Below, piece after piece: positions 32,479 to 40,788 of a DNA stretch of 47,216 bases (position 1 is the first letter of the stretch; every line of letters begins with the position of its first letter). The stretch covers positions 1 through 47,216 of the forward strand of contig CAIOZY010000024.1 in assembly GCA_903862935.1 (NCBI GenBank), given 5' to 3'. The notes beneath the pieces are model-generated. The model had not been told where the DNA came from, searched no databases, and saw only the letters and a list, made by a program, of their open reading frames with translations. Position numbers and translations under genes: made by a program. This stretch comes from an uncultured Opitutaceae bacterium. Its GTDB lineage: Bacteria; Verrucomicrobiota; Verrucomicrobiia; Opitutales; Opitutaceae.

Positions 32479-34450
32479 AGAGTTCGACTAGGGCAAGGCC
32501 CTCCGCTGTGCTCCCCGGCTTTGCGGCTACGGTCGCTGTCCAATTGCCGGGGGCCAGCCGGGTGACAAGGGCCGAGTCGGCGCTGCCCTCCGGAAATGCA
32601 AAGGCGCCGGACGAGGCTGCCAGCGTGCGAATCTGGTCGGTTTGCGCCGAGAGGCCCCAGGCGCCGCAGGACAAGACCGGGTTTGCGGCGCTGTCGTTCA
32701 GCGTGAGCACCGGAGAGGGAAGCGTTTCCGAGAGCCCGTAGCGGGCGAGGACCGGACCGGCCGCGCGCAGGAGCAGCCGCTCGTGGCCGCTTCCGGCCAC
32801 GGTGCATCCGACAGTCAGTCGGGCATCGGCTGCGCCGGTGACCGCGCGCGCCGACAGGTTGACAAGCCTTGAGCCGTCTCCGGGACTCAAGTCGTAGATC
32901 TCGACCAGGCCGATCCGGCCGTTTTGAAAGGCGGACGCCGTGCCGGGCGCCGGCAGGACGCTCACGGTGTAGGCGCCGGGAGCGAGGGTGGCTATGAGGG
33001 CGCTGTCGCCTCCGCCCCCGACCCAGTTCAGGAGCGGAAAGTCCCCGGCCTGCGCCGCGGCTGCGGCCACTGCGCCGCCTCCGTCCGGGGAGTTCATCCA
33101 GCCGCAGTTGGACGCGACAGGGAATGGGCCGCAGTTGAGCTGGATCTGTGTTGCGGGAATGCAGGAGCTGGCCGCGACCCCTGCGGTCTGGAGCGAGGGG
33201 CCCACCCCGCGGATGAGCAGGCGCTTGCGCGCCGGCGCCGGCCCGCTGATCACAAACCCGCCGACCAACGCCCCATCCCCAGCCTGCACCAGGCCGCGGC
33301 TGGAGAGGCCGACCAACTGGGCTGATCCGTCCGACGGCTCGACCGCAACCTGTGGGGGAGCGCCGAGGGAAAGAGCGGGCAGGATCCAGTCGGCCTTGAC
33401 GCTCCCGGCTCCGACCGCGACCGACTGCGGCGATCCTGCGAAGGGACCGCCCTCCGCGGTCAGCAGGTAATCTCCCGAGTTCGCCGGAACCGGGATGGCG
33501 TAACCCCCGGCGGGTGCGGTGACCGCGCACCATTCCCCCCGGTCGGGGCTGATCATCACGCCGCCGATTCCCTCTCCCGGATCGTAGGAGCCGTTTGAGT
33601 TTGCGTCCCGGTAGGCCACCCCCGTGACAAACACGGTCGCTGCGGAGCCGAAGGGAAGGTCGCTCTGGGTCAAGAATTCCGAGCTCGCCCGGAAGACGGT
33701 GAGGGTGCGTCCGCCCCCGGCTGAGGGCTGGATCGAGATTCCGGCCATGCGGGTGTGGCCGAGCGTCAGGCCGGGAAGCGGATCGCCCTGGCGAAGAAAC
33801 GACGGGGCCGGGGAGCCGGATCCAGGATTGGTAAGCAGACTTAGGATGTATTCGCGGCCGGTGATCGCGGGGTCGTAGAGATTGGCCAGGTCGAGCTGCG
33901 CGTAGTTGGCCCCGAAGGGGCCGAAGGCCGCGGAGCCCCCTGTGGCGTCGGGACCTCGGAACAGGTTGGAGGATCCGGAGAGCACGGTTGCGACCTGCGG
34001 GGTCGGGTACAGGGTCAAGGGAACCGGCCGCTCAGTCGGCGCGTCGGGTGGAGGGAGTTGAACCCCGGCGCCGAGGGCGGCCGCCCGGACCTGGAACAGC
34101 GGATAGAGGGCGAGCGGCGCCGTGCTGATCGCGCTCGAGAAGGGAAAGGCCTGGGCTCGGTCCTGGGCCACGTCCCAGGCTGCCTGAAGGTTCTGCCGGA
34201 GCTGGGCGGCGCCTGTCCCGGCCTGGCCGGCAAGGAACGCGGCGATCACCGCATCCGACCGGGCCAGGCCGAGCAGCCCGTCGAGAGTCTCGACAGGATC
34301 CCTGCGGGCGGCGTTGAGCCATTCCAGTGCCGCCTGCTCCTCCGGGGTCGGATCCCCCTGGTTCCAGGGCCTCTGGGCAGGCCCGGCTAGTGAGCAGGCA
34401 AGGACAAGGGGCGGCGCTATGAGGCCCAGCAGAAGACGGAGGCGGAGCAT
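32465..34450 (-). CDS. CAP-like lipoprotein with SdrD-type and tandem LVNLSAR-type domains
   Basis: A 661-residue exported protein with a lipobox-like LVLAC at about residues 15-19. An N-terminal helical/CAP-like segment (EEQAALEWLNAARRDP, about 37-52) resembles SCP/PR1 domains, but the canonical His/Glu set is not obvious. About 285-350 is a carboxypeptidase-regulatory/SdrD-like beta domain with the calcium-type motif YRDANSNGSYDPGEG. The last 290 residues are two copies of the same beta domain as in the serpin at 3887: RLLIRGVGPSLQTAGV and RLLLRAAGPVLARYGL, with VEIYDLSP and VELYEAP ends. Likely anchored in the outer membrane or released. A 14-bp hairpin lies just before the start codon. 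Confidence 0.75.
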   Translation of the reverse strand: MLRLRLLLGLIAPPLVLACSLAGPAQRPWNQGDPTPEEQAALEWLNAARRDPVETLDGLLGLARSDAVIAAFLAGQAGTGAAQLRQNLQAAWDVAQDRAQAFPFSSAISTAPLALYPLFQVRAAALGAGVQLPPPDAPTERPVPLTLYPTPQVATVLSGSSNLFRGPDATGGSAAFGPFGANYAQLDLANLYDPAITGREYILSLLTNPGSGSPAPSFLRQGDPLPGLTLGHTRMAGISIQPSAGGGRTLTVFRASSEFLTQSDLPFGSAATVFVTGVAYRDANSNGSYDPGEGIGGVMISPDRGEWCAVTAPAGGYAIPVPANSGDYLLTAEGGPFAGSPQSVAVGAGSVKADWILPALSLGAPPQVAVEPSDGSAQLVGLSSRGLVQAGDGALVGGFVISGPAPARKRLLIRGVGPSLQTAGVAASSCIPATQIQLNCGPFPVASNCGWMNSPDGGGAVAAAAAQAGDFPLLNWVGGGGDSALIATLAPGAYTVSVLPAPGTASAFQNGRIGLVEIYDLSPGDGSRLVNLSARAVTGAADARLTVGCTVAGSGHERLLLRAAGPVLARYGLSETLPSPVLTLNDSAANPVLSCGAWGLSAQTDQIRTLAASSGAFAFPEGSADSALVTRLAPGNWTATVAAKPGSTAEGLALVELYEAP

Positions 34451-34456
34451 GGAGGG

Positions 34457-34488
34457 GATGATGGCAAGGCTGCGGCCTTGCCATCATC
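34457..34488. promoter_or_regulatory. Perfect 14-bp hairpin between divergent genes
   Basis: 34457-34470 and 34475-34488 are exact reverse complements around a TGCG tetraloop. The element lies 6 nt upstream of the CAP-like start codon on the minus strand and 6 nt upstream of the plus-strand ATG at 34495. It could be a transcription-factor operator or an RNA hairpin hiding the ribosome binding site. There is no T-run for a terminator. Confidence 0.55.
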
Positions 34489-34494
34489 CGGGAC

Positions 34495-34827
34495 ATGTCA
34501 TCGAGCCCCCGTCCGAGGAGTCTAGCTCCAGCGTTCAGCCTTGCGGGAACCGTGGCCACCCTCGCCCTGGTCTTCGCGACGATCGCCGTCGCTGGACCGG
34601 GCCTGATGGAGTTTGTGCGTAGCAAGCTCGGGCAAGCCGGGGAGGCGCTCGGCCACCTCGGGCCTGCGAACGGCCTTGGGGCCGGGCCTTCCCCAGGCCC
34701 AGTGTGGGCCCCTCCCGTCCCGCCGCTCAGCCGGACAGAGATGTGGGCTCCCCCTCCTGCAATCTGGTACTGCCCGCCGCGGGGCCTTCCTCGGCCCGCC
34801 CTGGATCACGACTGGCGCGGGAGGGAG
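34495..34827 (+). CDS. Possible short membrane-anchored protein (boundaries uncertain)
   Basis: A plus-strand frame from ATG 34495 encodes a basic N-terminus, one clear hydrophobic helix (about residues 15-37, AGTVATLALVFATIAVAG) and a Pro/Gly-rich tail. The first part uses G/C-ending codons like real genes here. Beyond about 34800 the frame reads as the antisense shadow of the minus-strand gene 34727-35404 and stays open to 35022, so the true end is unclear and a frameshift may be hidden. No homologue is recognised. The end given here is approximate, marking where coding signal fades, not a stop codon. Confidence 0.3.
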
Positions 34828-35404
34828 CGGCCGCTGCTGCCCCATCGCCACCCCGGGTCTTCGGATCGGCCAGGCAGATGCGCTCCTCGACGGCGGCCAA
34901 GAAGGCCGAGTCCTCCCCGCGCACGTAAAGCTCCGTGGCCGGATCCCCGGCCAGGATCGCTCCCGCGGCTGCGTGAATCAGGGTCTCGGCGCGCTGGGAA
35001 GCCCGGACCGAGTGGAGGATGACCCGCCAGTCGGCGTCCTCGCCGCGCGGCAACACTGCGGAAGCCGAGGGACCTGCCACCGCGGCCAAGCTGACCGAGA
35101 AGACCCCCTGGGAATCGACGGCAACCGAGAAGTGCCTGGGATTGACGAGCAGGAATTCAAAATCGGCCGAGGCCCTGCTCGCGCGGTCAAGACCCTCTGG
35201 ATTCCAGCGGGCCGACCGAAGCCACCAGCCGGCGGAGCCCGACTCAAGCCCGCTAAACGGCTCCGCCTCGAGCCACGCCGCCTCGATTCCCAAGGGTGAG
35301 AGATAGGCCGAGAGGGCGCGGCGAAGGACCGGGTGGGTCAGGGATGTCGGGCCCTGGGAAAACCAGCGGGCCAGGGCCGCCTCTCGGGCGTCTGTGTGGG
35401 GCAT
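34727..35404 (-). CDS. Hypothetical protein, SRPBCC/chaperone-like length, unknown family
   Basis: A 225-residue cytoplasmic protein, not recognised. Residues 1-190 look genuinely coding, with alternating alpha/beta patterns (EFLLVNPRHFSVAVDSQGVFSVSLAAV, then DWRVILHSVRAS and ELYVRGEDSAFLAAVEERICLA). The last 35 residues are Ala/Gly/Arg-rich and low in complexity. No signal peptide or membrane helix. Upstream on the same strand there is no partner; the sigma-like gene is divergent, 143 nt away, and a shared control region is possible. The 3' end overlaps the questionable plus-strand frame at 34495. Confidence 0.55.
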   Translation of the reverse strand: MPHTDAREAALARWFSQGPTSLTHPVLRRALSAYLSPLGIEAAWLEAEPFSGLESGSAGWWLRSARWNPEGLDRASRASADFEFLLVNPRHFSVAVDSQGVFSVSLAAVAGPSASAVLPRGEDADWRVILHSVRASQRAETLIHAAAGAILAGDPATELYVRGEDSAFLAAVEERICLADPKTRGGDGAAAAAPSRASRDPGRAEEGPAAGSTRLQEGEPTSLSG

Positions 35405-35461
35405 TCCCTCCGATCATGGCAGGTCCTGGGAGATCCCGCTGGGAGGCTTTTCTGAGCCTGT

Positions 35462-35489
35462 CCGGACCCGGGGCTTCACCCCAGTCCGG
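35462..35489 (+). promoter_or_regulatory. Imperfect hairpin upstream of the sigma-like gene
   Basis: CCGGAC (35462-35467) pairs with GTCCGG (35484-35489), and GGGG (35470-35473) pairs with CCCC (35479-35482), around a CTTCA loop. It lies 58 nt before the sigma-like start codon. Could be part of a 5' leader or an operator for the divergent pair. Confidence 0.3.
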
Positions 35490-35547
35490 TAAGTCATCCT
35501 AGGTCTGCAGACCTTTCCCGGGAATCCTGCTTCAATCCCTTCCCGCC

Positions 35548-36600
35548 ATGGATCCCGCCCCCTCCTACACCCGCAACGCTGAACTCTTCGCCCGTTTCTA
35601 CGTCCTGCAGCGAGACTTCACCGGCCACCTCGCGGCGCATCCGGACCTGGTCCGCCTGTGGCTTGGGGCGCGGCCGGGGCCGGCCGCCGGCGAGGGCTCC
35701 TGCGCCGAGGGCAAGTCGAAGTCTTGGCGGACGTCCCGCCTGAGCGTGCCGAGGCGGCGCCAGCTCGCCGCTTTGCTCGATTGCGCGGAGGGCCCCGCGG
35801 CGGACCGGGCGCCGCTTGCCGCGTGGCTGCTGGCCCGCGTCCCCGTCGGCACGTACCTTGAGATCGCGCAATCGGCGCGCCCCGAGCAGATCGAATGCGA
35901 GGCCCGGCGATGCCACGGCGAACTGGTGGACCTGCGGGAGACCCTGCTGGTGGCAAACTACGGGCTCGCGCTGAGCGCGGCCCGGGCCCGTCGGTATCCG
36001 GATTACGACGACAGGTTGAGCGCCGCCGCCTGCGGGCTTTTGGACGCGATCGACCGATACGTGCCGGGGGAGAAGGCCGCGCGGTTCGGATACTTCGCGA
36101 GCTACTGGATCCGCTACCATCTGTCCCGGCAGGCGCAAAAGGAGGGTTCGCTGGTGTCCTTCCCCATCCACCAGCAGCGGATCAGCCGGAAGATTTTCCG
36201 GTACGTCTCCGAGTGCTGCGAGGACGGCGGCCCGCCCCCGTCGCAGGCGCAGATCCGCTCCAGGCTGCAGCTCGGGGCCGATGCGTGGTACTGGCACCGG
36301 AGGCGGCCCGAGATGGTCTCGCTCCAGGCCCCCGCGAACCCCTCCCCGGACGCCGGCACAATCGAGCAGATGCTCGGCGACCCGTGCCCCGGGCCGGCGG
36401 AGGCGCTCGACGAGGCGGACGCCCTGCGGGGCCTGAACGCGATGGTCCGCGCAGGCGCCGCGCCGGCGACCCGCATCATGCTTGCTTACACGCGCGGGCT
36501 CGGCCTGCTCGCCGAGGCGGCGCAGGACTACCTTGCCGAGCTCCACGGCCAGGTGCGGGCCCGCCTGAGCGCCGCCCCCGCGGCCGCCCTCGGCACTTGA
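35548..36600 (+). CDS. Sigma-70-like factor with degenerate region 4
   Basis: A 350-residue protein. Residues about 131-215 match sigma regions 2.1-2.4 and the start of 3: ANYGLALSAARARRYPDYDD, then GLLDAIDRYVPGEKAARFGYFASYWIRYHLSRQA and the VSFPIHQQR extension typical of group 1-3 factors. The N-terminal 110 residues are unlike a normal region 1. The C-terminus keeps a short acidic run-in (DEADALRGLNAM) and a helix where region 4.1 should be, but has no recognisable region 4.2 helix-turn-helix for the -35 box. The gene is monocistronic. It may direct polymerase to -10-only promoters, act with a partner, or be decaying. Confidence 0.75.
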   Translation: MDPAPSYTRNAELFARFYVLQRDFTGHLAAHPDLVRLWLGARPGPAAGEGSCAEGKSKSWRTSRLSVPRRRQLAALLDCAEGPAADRAPLAAWLLARVPVGTYLEIAQSARPEQIECEARRCHGELVDLRETLLVANYGLALSAARARRYPDYDDRLSAAACGLLDAIDRYVPGEKAARFGYFASYWIRYHLSRQAQKEGSLVSFPIHQQRISRKIFRYVSECCEDGGPPPSQAQIRSRLQLGADAWYWHRRRPEMVSLQAPANPSPDAGTIEQMLGDPCPGPAEALDEADALRGLNAMVRAGAAPATRIMLAYTRGLGLLAEAAQDYLAELHGQVRARLSAAPAAALGT

Positions 36601-36640
36601 CGGGGCGGCCCGGGAGGGCTTCCGCTAGGAGCCCCCGGCA

Positions 36641-38551
36641 ATGGAAGAACCCCTTTATGGCCGGGAAGCAGGGCGGCCCTCAAGGTCCGCGGACTTCCTG
36701 CGGGCGTCGGCTATCGTCCTATGCACCTTCTGGGTGTTCGCGCCGGCGATCCGAGGAACGTGGCTTTGGGACGACAACCTGGAGATCACCGAGGCAACGG
36801 CCCTGAGGACCCCCGGGGGGCTTGCGCGGATCTGGCTTGGGCAGGCCGGATGGGACTATTTTCCGCTCAAGACCTCCCTGCAATGGGTCCAGTGGCACCT
36901 CTGGGGCGACAGCCCGGCGGGCTACCACCTCACCAACATCGCACTGCACACGCTGGGAGCGCTCCTGCTGTGGCGCCTGATGAAAAGGCTCGGCACCCCC
37001 TGCGCGTGGTGGGCGGGGGTCGTATTCGCGGTCCACCCCATGGCAGTCGAGTCGGTCGCCTGGATTGCGGAGTTCAAGAACGCGCTGTCGCTGCCGCTGG
37101 TTCTCCTGGCGATGGGCGCCTACCTCCGCTACGACGCCGGGGGGAGGGGGAGCGGGCGGCGGCTCGCCCTGTCCGTGCTGCTCTTTTTCGCGGCGATACT
37201 GAGCAAGAGCTCGGTCGCGATGTTCCCTTTCGTCCTGCTGCTTTACGCCTGGTGGAAGAGGGGGCGGATCGCGGCCCGGGACCTCCGCTCAGCCGCGCCC
37301 TTCTTTGCCGTGTCGCTCGCCCTCGGGCTTGTGACCGTGTGGTTCCAGCACAGCCGCGCGATCGGCGGCGAGTACATCCCCCTCGGAGGGGCCATCTCCC
37401 GGATTGCCGGGGCGGGCCTTGCGGCCGCCTTTTACCTGGAGCAGGTGGCGTTTCCCCTTGGCGTCATGCCGATCTATCCCCGGTGGGACATCGATCCCCC
37501 GTCCCTTGCGCAGTTCCTGCCGTGGGCCGGGTTCGCTGCCGCCGCAGCTTGGCTTTGGGCTCGCAGGCACTCCCCGGCGGGGCGGGCCGCCGCGTTCGGG
37601 CTGGGCGTTTTCCTCGTGAATCTCGGCCCGGTCCTGGGGTTCATCCCGATGGCTTATTCGCGCATCAGCCTTGTCGCCGACCACCTGGCGTACCTGTCGG
37701 TCGCGGCGGCCGCCGGGCTGGCGGCGGCAGCCCTGGGGGCGGCTGAGGCCTGGCTCAAAAATCGGGGCTTGCGTCTGCATTCCATTGCCTGCTCGGGACT
37801 GGCCGGGGCCGCTTGCCTTGGGCTTGCCTGGGAGAGTCGCGCCTACGCGGCGAGCTTCAGCAGCGAGGCCGCCAGCGTCACCTACGCCCTGCGGTGCAAT
37901 CCGGGCTCTTGGTTTGCCCACTTCCGGATGGGAAACCTCCTGCGCGAGGCGGTCAAGATCTTCCCGGGGGCGATCGAGGCCCGCTCCAACCTGGGCAACG
38001 TCCTGTTCGGGCAGCGGGGCAGGGCGGAGGAGGCAGTGGCCGAGTACGAGCAGGCCCTCCGGATCTTTCCCCAGTCGGCCGAGGTCCACTGCAACCTCGG
38101 AAACCTCCTATTTGAGGCCGGGCGCCACCGGGAGGCAGCCGCCCAGTTCAAAGAAGCGGTGCGGCTTCTTCCCAGCTACGCGGCGGCCCACAACGGGCTG
38201 GCGATGGCCCTGGGAGAGGCCGGGCAGCTCGACGAGGCCCTTCTCCACTCCCGGGTTGCCCTGAGGCTCGACCCCGACTTTGCCGAGGCGCGAAACAACC
38301 TGGCCAACACCCTGCTGAGGCTGGGCAGGGCCGACGAGGCGATCGCCCAGTACCGGGAGGCCCTCCGGCTCAAGCCCGGCTTTGCGCAGGCCTGCGGGAA
38401 CCTCGGGGTCGCCCTGGGCATAGCCGGGCGGCTGCCCGAGGCGATCGCGGTCCTGGAGCGGGCCCAGCGCCTGAATCCGGCCGACGAGGGGGTCCGCAGG
38501 AACCTGGAGGCCGTGCGGGCCCGGGCCGGGGCGCAGGCCGGGCCTCAGTAA
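36641..38551 (+). CDS. TMTC-like polytopic membrane protein with C-terminal TPRs
   Basis: A 636-residue protein. The N-terminal 400 residues contain about ten membrane segments with an acidic luminal/periplasmic motif WDDN (residues 43-46) after the first helix. This resembles GT-C glycosyltransferase-like, O-mannosyltransferase-related TMTC proteins. The last about 200 residues are five to six tetratricopeptide repeats (for example HCNLGNLLFEAGRHREAAAQF and NNLANTLLRLGRADEAIAQY). Such fusions are frequent in Verrucomicrobiota and Planctomycetota and are often annotated only as TPR proteins. Glycosyltransferase activity is inference. It ends 7 bp inside the convergent ABC permease gene. Confidence 0.78.
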   Translation: MEEPLYGREAGRPSRSADFLRASAIVLCTFWVFAPAIRGTWLWDDNLEITEATALRTPGGLARIWLGQAGWDYFPLKTSLQWVQWHLWGDSPAGYHLTNIALHTLGALLLWRLMKRLGTPCAWWAGVVFAVHPMAVESVAWIAEFKNALSLPLVLLAMGAYLRYDAGGRGSGRRLALSVLLFFAAILSKSSVAMFPFVLLLYAWWKRGRIAARDLRSAAPFFAVSLALGLVTVWFQHSRAIGGEYIPLGGAISRIAGAGLAAAFYLEQVAFPLGVMPIYPRWDIDPPSLAQFLPWAGFAAAAAWLWARRHSPAGRAAAFGLGVFLVNLGPVLGFIPMAYSRISLVADHLAYLSVAAAAGLAAAALGAAEAWLKNRGLRLHSIACSGLAGAACLGLAWESRAYAASFSSEAASVTYALRCNPGSWFAHFRMGNLLREAVKIFPGAIEARSNLGNVLFGQRGRAEEAVAEYEQALRIFPQSAEVHCNLGNLLFEAGRHREAAAQFKEAVRLLPSYAAAHNGLAMALGEAGQLDEALLHSRVALRLDPDFAEARNNLANTLLRLGRADEAIAQYREALRLKPGFAQACGNLGVALGIAGRLPEAIAVLERAQRLNPADEGVRRNLEAVRARAGAQAGPQ

Positions 38552-39654
38552 AGACGGCGCCGAAACAGGAAGCTTGCGGCCGCCATGTTGACCGCGCCAA
38601 TAAGGGCCATAGGCCAGAGCTGCCCGACGAGAAGGTGGAATGGGGTCCCCTGCAGGAAGATCCCGCGGACGATCACCAGGAAGTAGCGCAGCGGGTTCAC
38701 AAGGGTGAGCTCCTGCATCCAGGGCGGCATGTTCGCGATCGGAGTGGCGAAGCCCGAGAGCATCACCGAGGGGACGAGGAAAAGGAACGCCCCGAGGAGC
38801 CCCTGCTGCTGGGTGACCGCAAGGGACGAGATCATGAGCCCGACCCCGATCGAGGAAGCCAGGAAGAAGAATAGCCCCACGTAGAGGGTCGCGATCTCCC
38901 CGCGGAGGGGCACCCGGAACCACAAGGTCGCGATCAGGACGATCGCCGTCATCTCCGCGAATCCCAAGATGAAGCCCGGCAGCGCCTTCCCAATGAGGAT
39001 CTCCCCGGGGCGGAACGGGGTGACGAGCAGCTGGTCGAAGGTCCCCTGCTCGCGCTCGCGGGCGACCGAGAGCGCCGTCACCAGGGTCGTCACGAGCAGG
39101 GTCAGCAGTCCCACGATCCCGGGGACGAGGAACCAGCGGCTTTCAAGGTTCGGATTGAACCAGGCCCTGATCTCGAGCCTGGCCGGGCCCGGGGAGCCCC
39201 CGGAGCGCTGCAGCCACTCGGAGCTGAAGTCGGCCGTCATCGTCGACACGTAGCCCAGAAGGATGGCGGCGGTGTTTGAGTTTCGGCCGTCGACGATCAC
39301 CTGCACCGGGCCGGGCCGGCCCGCCGCGAGCTCGCGGCTGAACTGGGGACCCACGTGGAGCACCATGAGGGCCGTGCGGCTGTCGACCACCGGGGCGACC
39401 TCGGCGTCGCTTGACAGGACGGCGACCTGCTGGAAGTTGGGGGCGGCCGTGAAGCGCTCGACCAGCTCGCGGCCGGCCGGCCCCGTATCCTCGTTGTAGA
39501 CGGCGAAGGGGATCCGGTTCAGGTCGAAGGTCGCCGCGTAGCCGAAAACCAGCAGCTGGATGAGAGGCGGGACGATGATCACGAAGCGGCTTCGCTTGTC
39601 CTTGAGCAGGGCGAGGAACTCCTTGATCGCGAGGGCGTAGATGCGTCGGAGCAT
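38545..39654 (-). CDS. ybhR: ABC-2 type permease (YbhR/YhhJ-like)
   Basis: A 369-residue membrane protein. One N-terminal helix (LLKDKRSRFVIIVPPLIQLLVFGYA) precedes a periplasmic domain of about 130 residues (PVQVIVDGRNSNTAA), followed by five C-terminal helices including the ABC-2 signature REREQGTFDQLLVTPFRPGEI. It pairs with the similar permease encoded 9 nt upstream to form the membrane part of a YbhFSR-type exporter. It is the last gene of the four-gene operon. In E. coli this system exports drugs/cations and affects the envelope; the substrate here is unknown. Confidence 0.85.
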   Translation of the reverse strand: MLRRIYALAIKEFLALLKDKRSRFVIIVPPLIQLLVFGYAATFDLNRIPFAVYNEDTGPAGRELVERFTAAPNFQQVAVLSSDAEVAPVVDSRTALMVLHVGPQFSRELAAGRPGPVQVIVDGRNSNTAAILLGYVSTMTADFSSEWLQRSGGSPGPARLEIRAWFNPNLESRWFLVPGIVGLLTLLVTTLVTALSVAREREQGTFDQLLVTPFRPGEILIGKALPGFILGFAEMTAIVLIATLWFRVPLRGEIATLYVGLFFFLASSIGVGLMISSLAVTQQQGLLGAFLFLVPSVMLSGFATPIANMPPWMQELTLVNPLRYFLVIVRGIFLQGTPFHLLVGQLWPMALIGAVNMAAASFLFRRRLY

Positions 39655-39663
39655 GGCTTGCGC

Positions 39664-40788
39664 TCAGTCGAGTCTTTTGCGGAGTTTCTGCCTGCTTGCG
39701 CCCAGGAAGATCACCGCGAAGGCGGCCAGTGCAGCGGCGTTGGGCAGGACCACCGACCAGACGTTTCCCGCAAGGAAGATCGTCTGCAGCGCGGCGACGA
39801 AGTAGCGCGCTGGCAGCACCCGGGTGATCGCCTGTACGACCACAGGCATGCTTCCAATGTCGAAGATGAACCCGGACAGCAGGAAGGCCGGCAGGAAGGT
39901 CGTGACGATCGCCACCGTACCGGCGACGAACTGGTTCTTGGTGGCTATCGAGATCAACAGCCCCATGCCCAGAGCCGCCAGGAGGAACAGCGAGGATACG
40001 GCGAACAGCAGCCACGCCGAGCCCAGGAGCGGCACCCCGAATAGCCACAGGCCCATGGCCACCGACAGCGCCATGCCCCCGAGCCCGAGCAGGAAGTAGG
40101 GGAGAATCTTTCCGACCAGGACCTCGCCCATGGTGACCGGGGTTACGAGAAGGGCCTCCATCGTGCCGCGCTCCCACTCGCGCGCCATGACCAGCGCCGT
40201 GAGCAGCCCTCCGATCAGAGTCATGATGATCGCGATCAGGCCGGGGACCAGAAAGTTGCGGCTGCGCAGCTCGCTGTTGAACCAGACCCGCTGGTCGAGC
40301 TGGAGAGGCGCGGCGAGAACACCGCCGCTCTCGGCCGCCCGCCGGGAGAGCCAGTTCTGCCAAACGCCCTGTACGTAGCCCATGACCAGCCGCGCCGTGT
40401 TGGCATCGGTCCCGTTTACGATCACCTGGATCGGCGCCCCGTCCGGGCGCTGCAGGCGGCGGGAGAAATCGGGCTGCAGGTGGATAATGGCATTCACGCG
40501 GCGCCCCATGAGGGACTCCTCGGCCTGCCCGATGTCGCGCACGAACACGGGTGAGAAGTAGCTCGAGCCCAGGAACCGGGCCGTCAGGCCGGCCGTGTCC
40601 CCGTCGGGCTGATCGACGACGATCGCAACGGGCACGTGTTCGGTGTCGAGCGATATACCGTAGCCGAAGATCAGCAGGAGAATGACCGGGAGCAGGAAGG
40701 CGATCGCGATGCTGCTCGGGTCCCTGAGGATCTGGCAGAACTCCTTGCGAACGAGGCCGCGCAGGCGCATGCGGGAGGCGGCGCTCAT
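39664..40788 (-). CDS. ybhS: ABC-2 type permease (YbhS-like)
   Basis: A 374-residue paralogue of the next permease. It has one N-terminal helix (ILLLIFGYGISLD), a periplasmic domain with QVIVNGTDANTARLV, and C-terminal helices with the ABC-2 motif REWERGTMEALLVTPVTMGEV. The start overlaps the ATPase stop by 4 nt (ATGA), so the subunits are coupled in translation. It forms a heterodimer with the 38545-39654 product in the predicted exporter. Confidence 0.86.
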   Translation of the reverse strand: MSAASRMRLRGLVRKEFCQILRDPSSIAIAFLLPVILLLIFGYGISLDTEHVPVAIVVDQPDGDTAGLTARFLGSSYFSPVFVRDIGQAEESLMGRRVNAIIHLQPDFSRRLQRPDGAPIQVIVNGTDANTARLVMGYVQGVWQNWLSRRAAESGGVLAAPLQLDQRVWFNSELRSRNFLVPGLIAIIMTLIGGLLTALVMAREWERGTMEALLVTPVTMGEVLVGKILPYFLLGLGGMALSVAMGLWLFGVPLLGSAWLLFAVSSLFLLAALGMGLLISIATKNQFVAGTVAIVTTFLPAFLLSGFIFDIGSMPVVVQAITRVLPARYFVAALQTIFLAGNVWSVVLPNAAALAAFAVIFLGASRQKLRKRLD

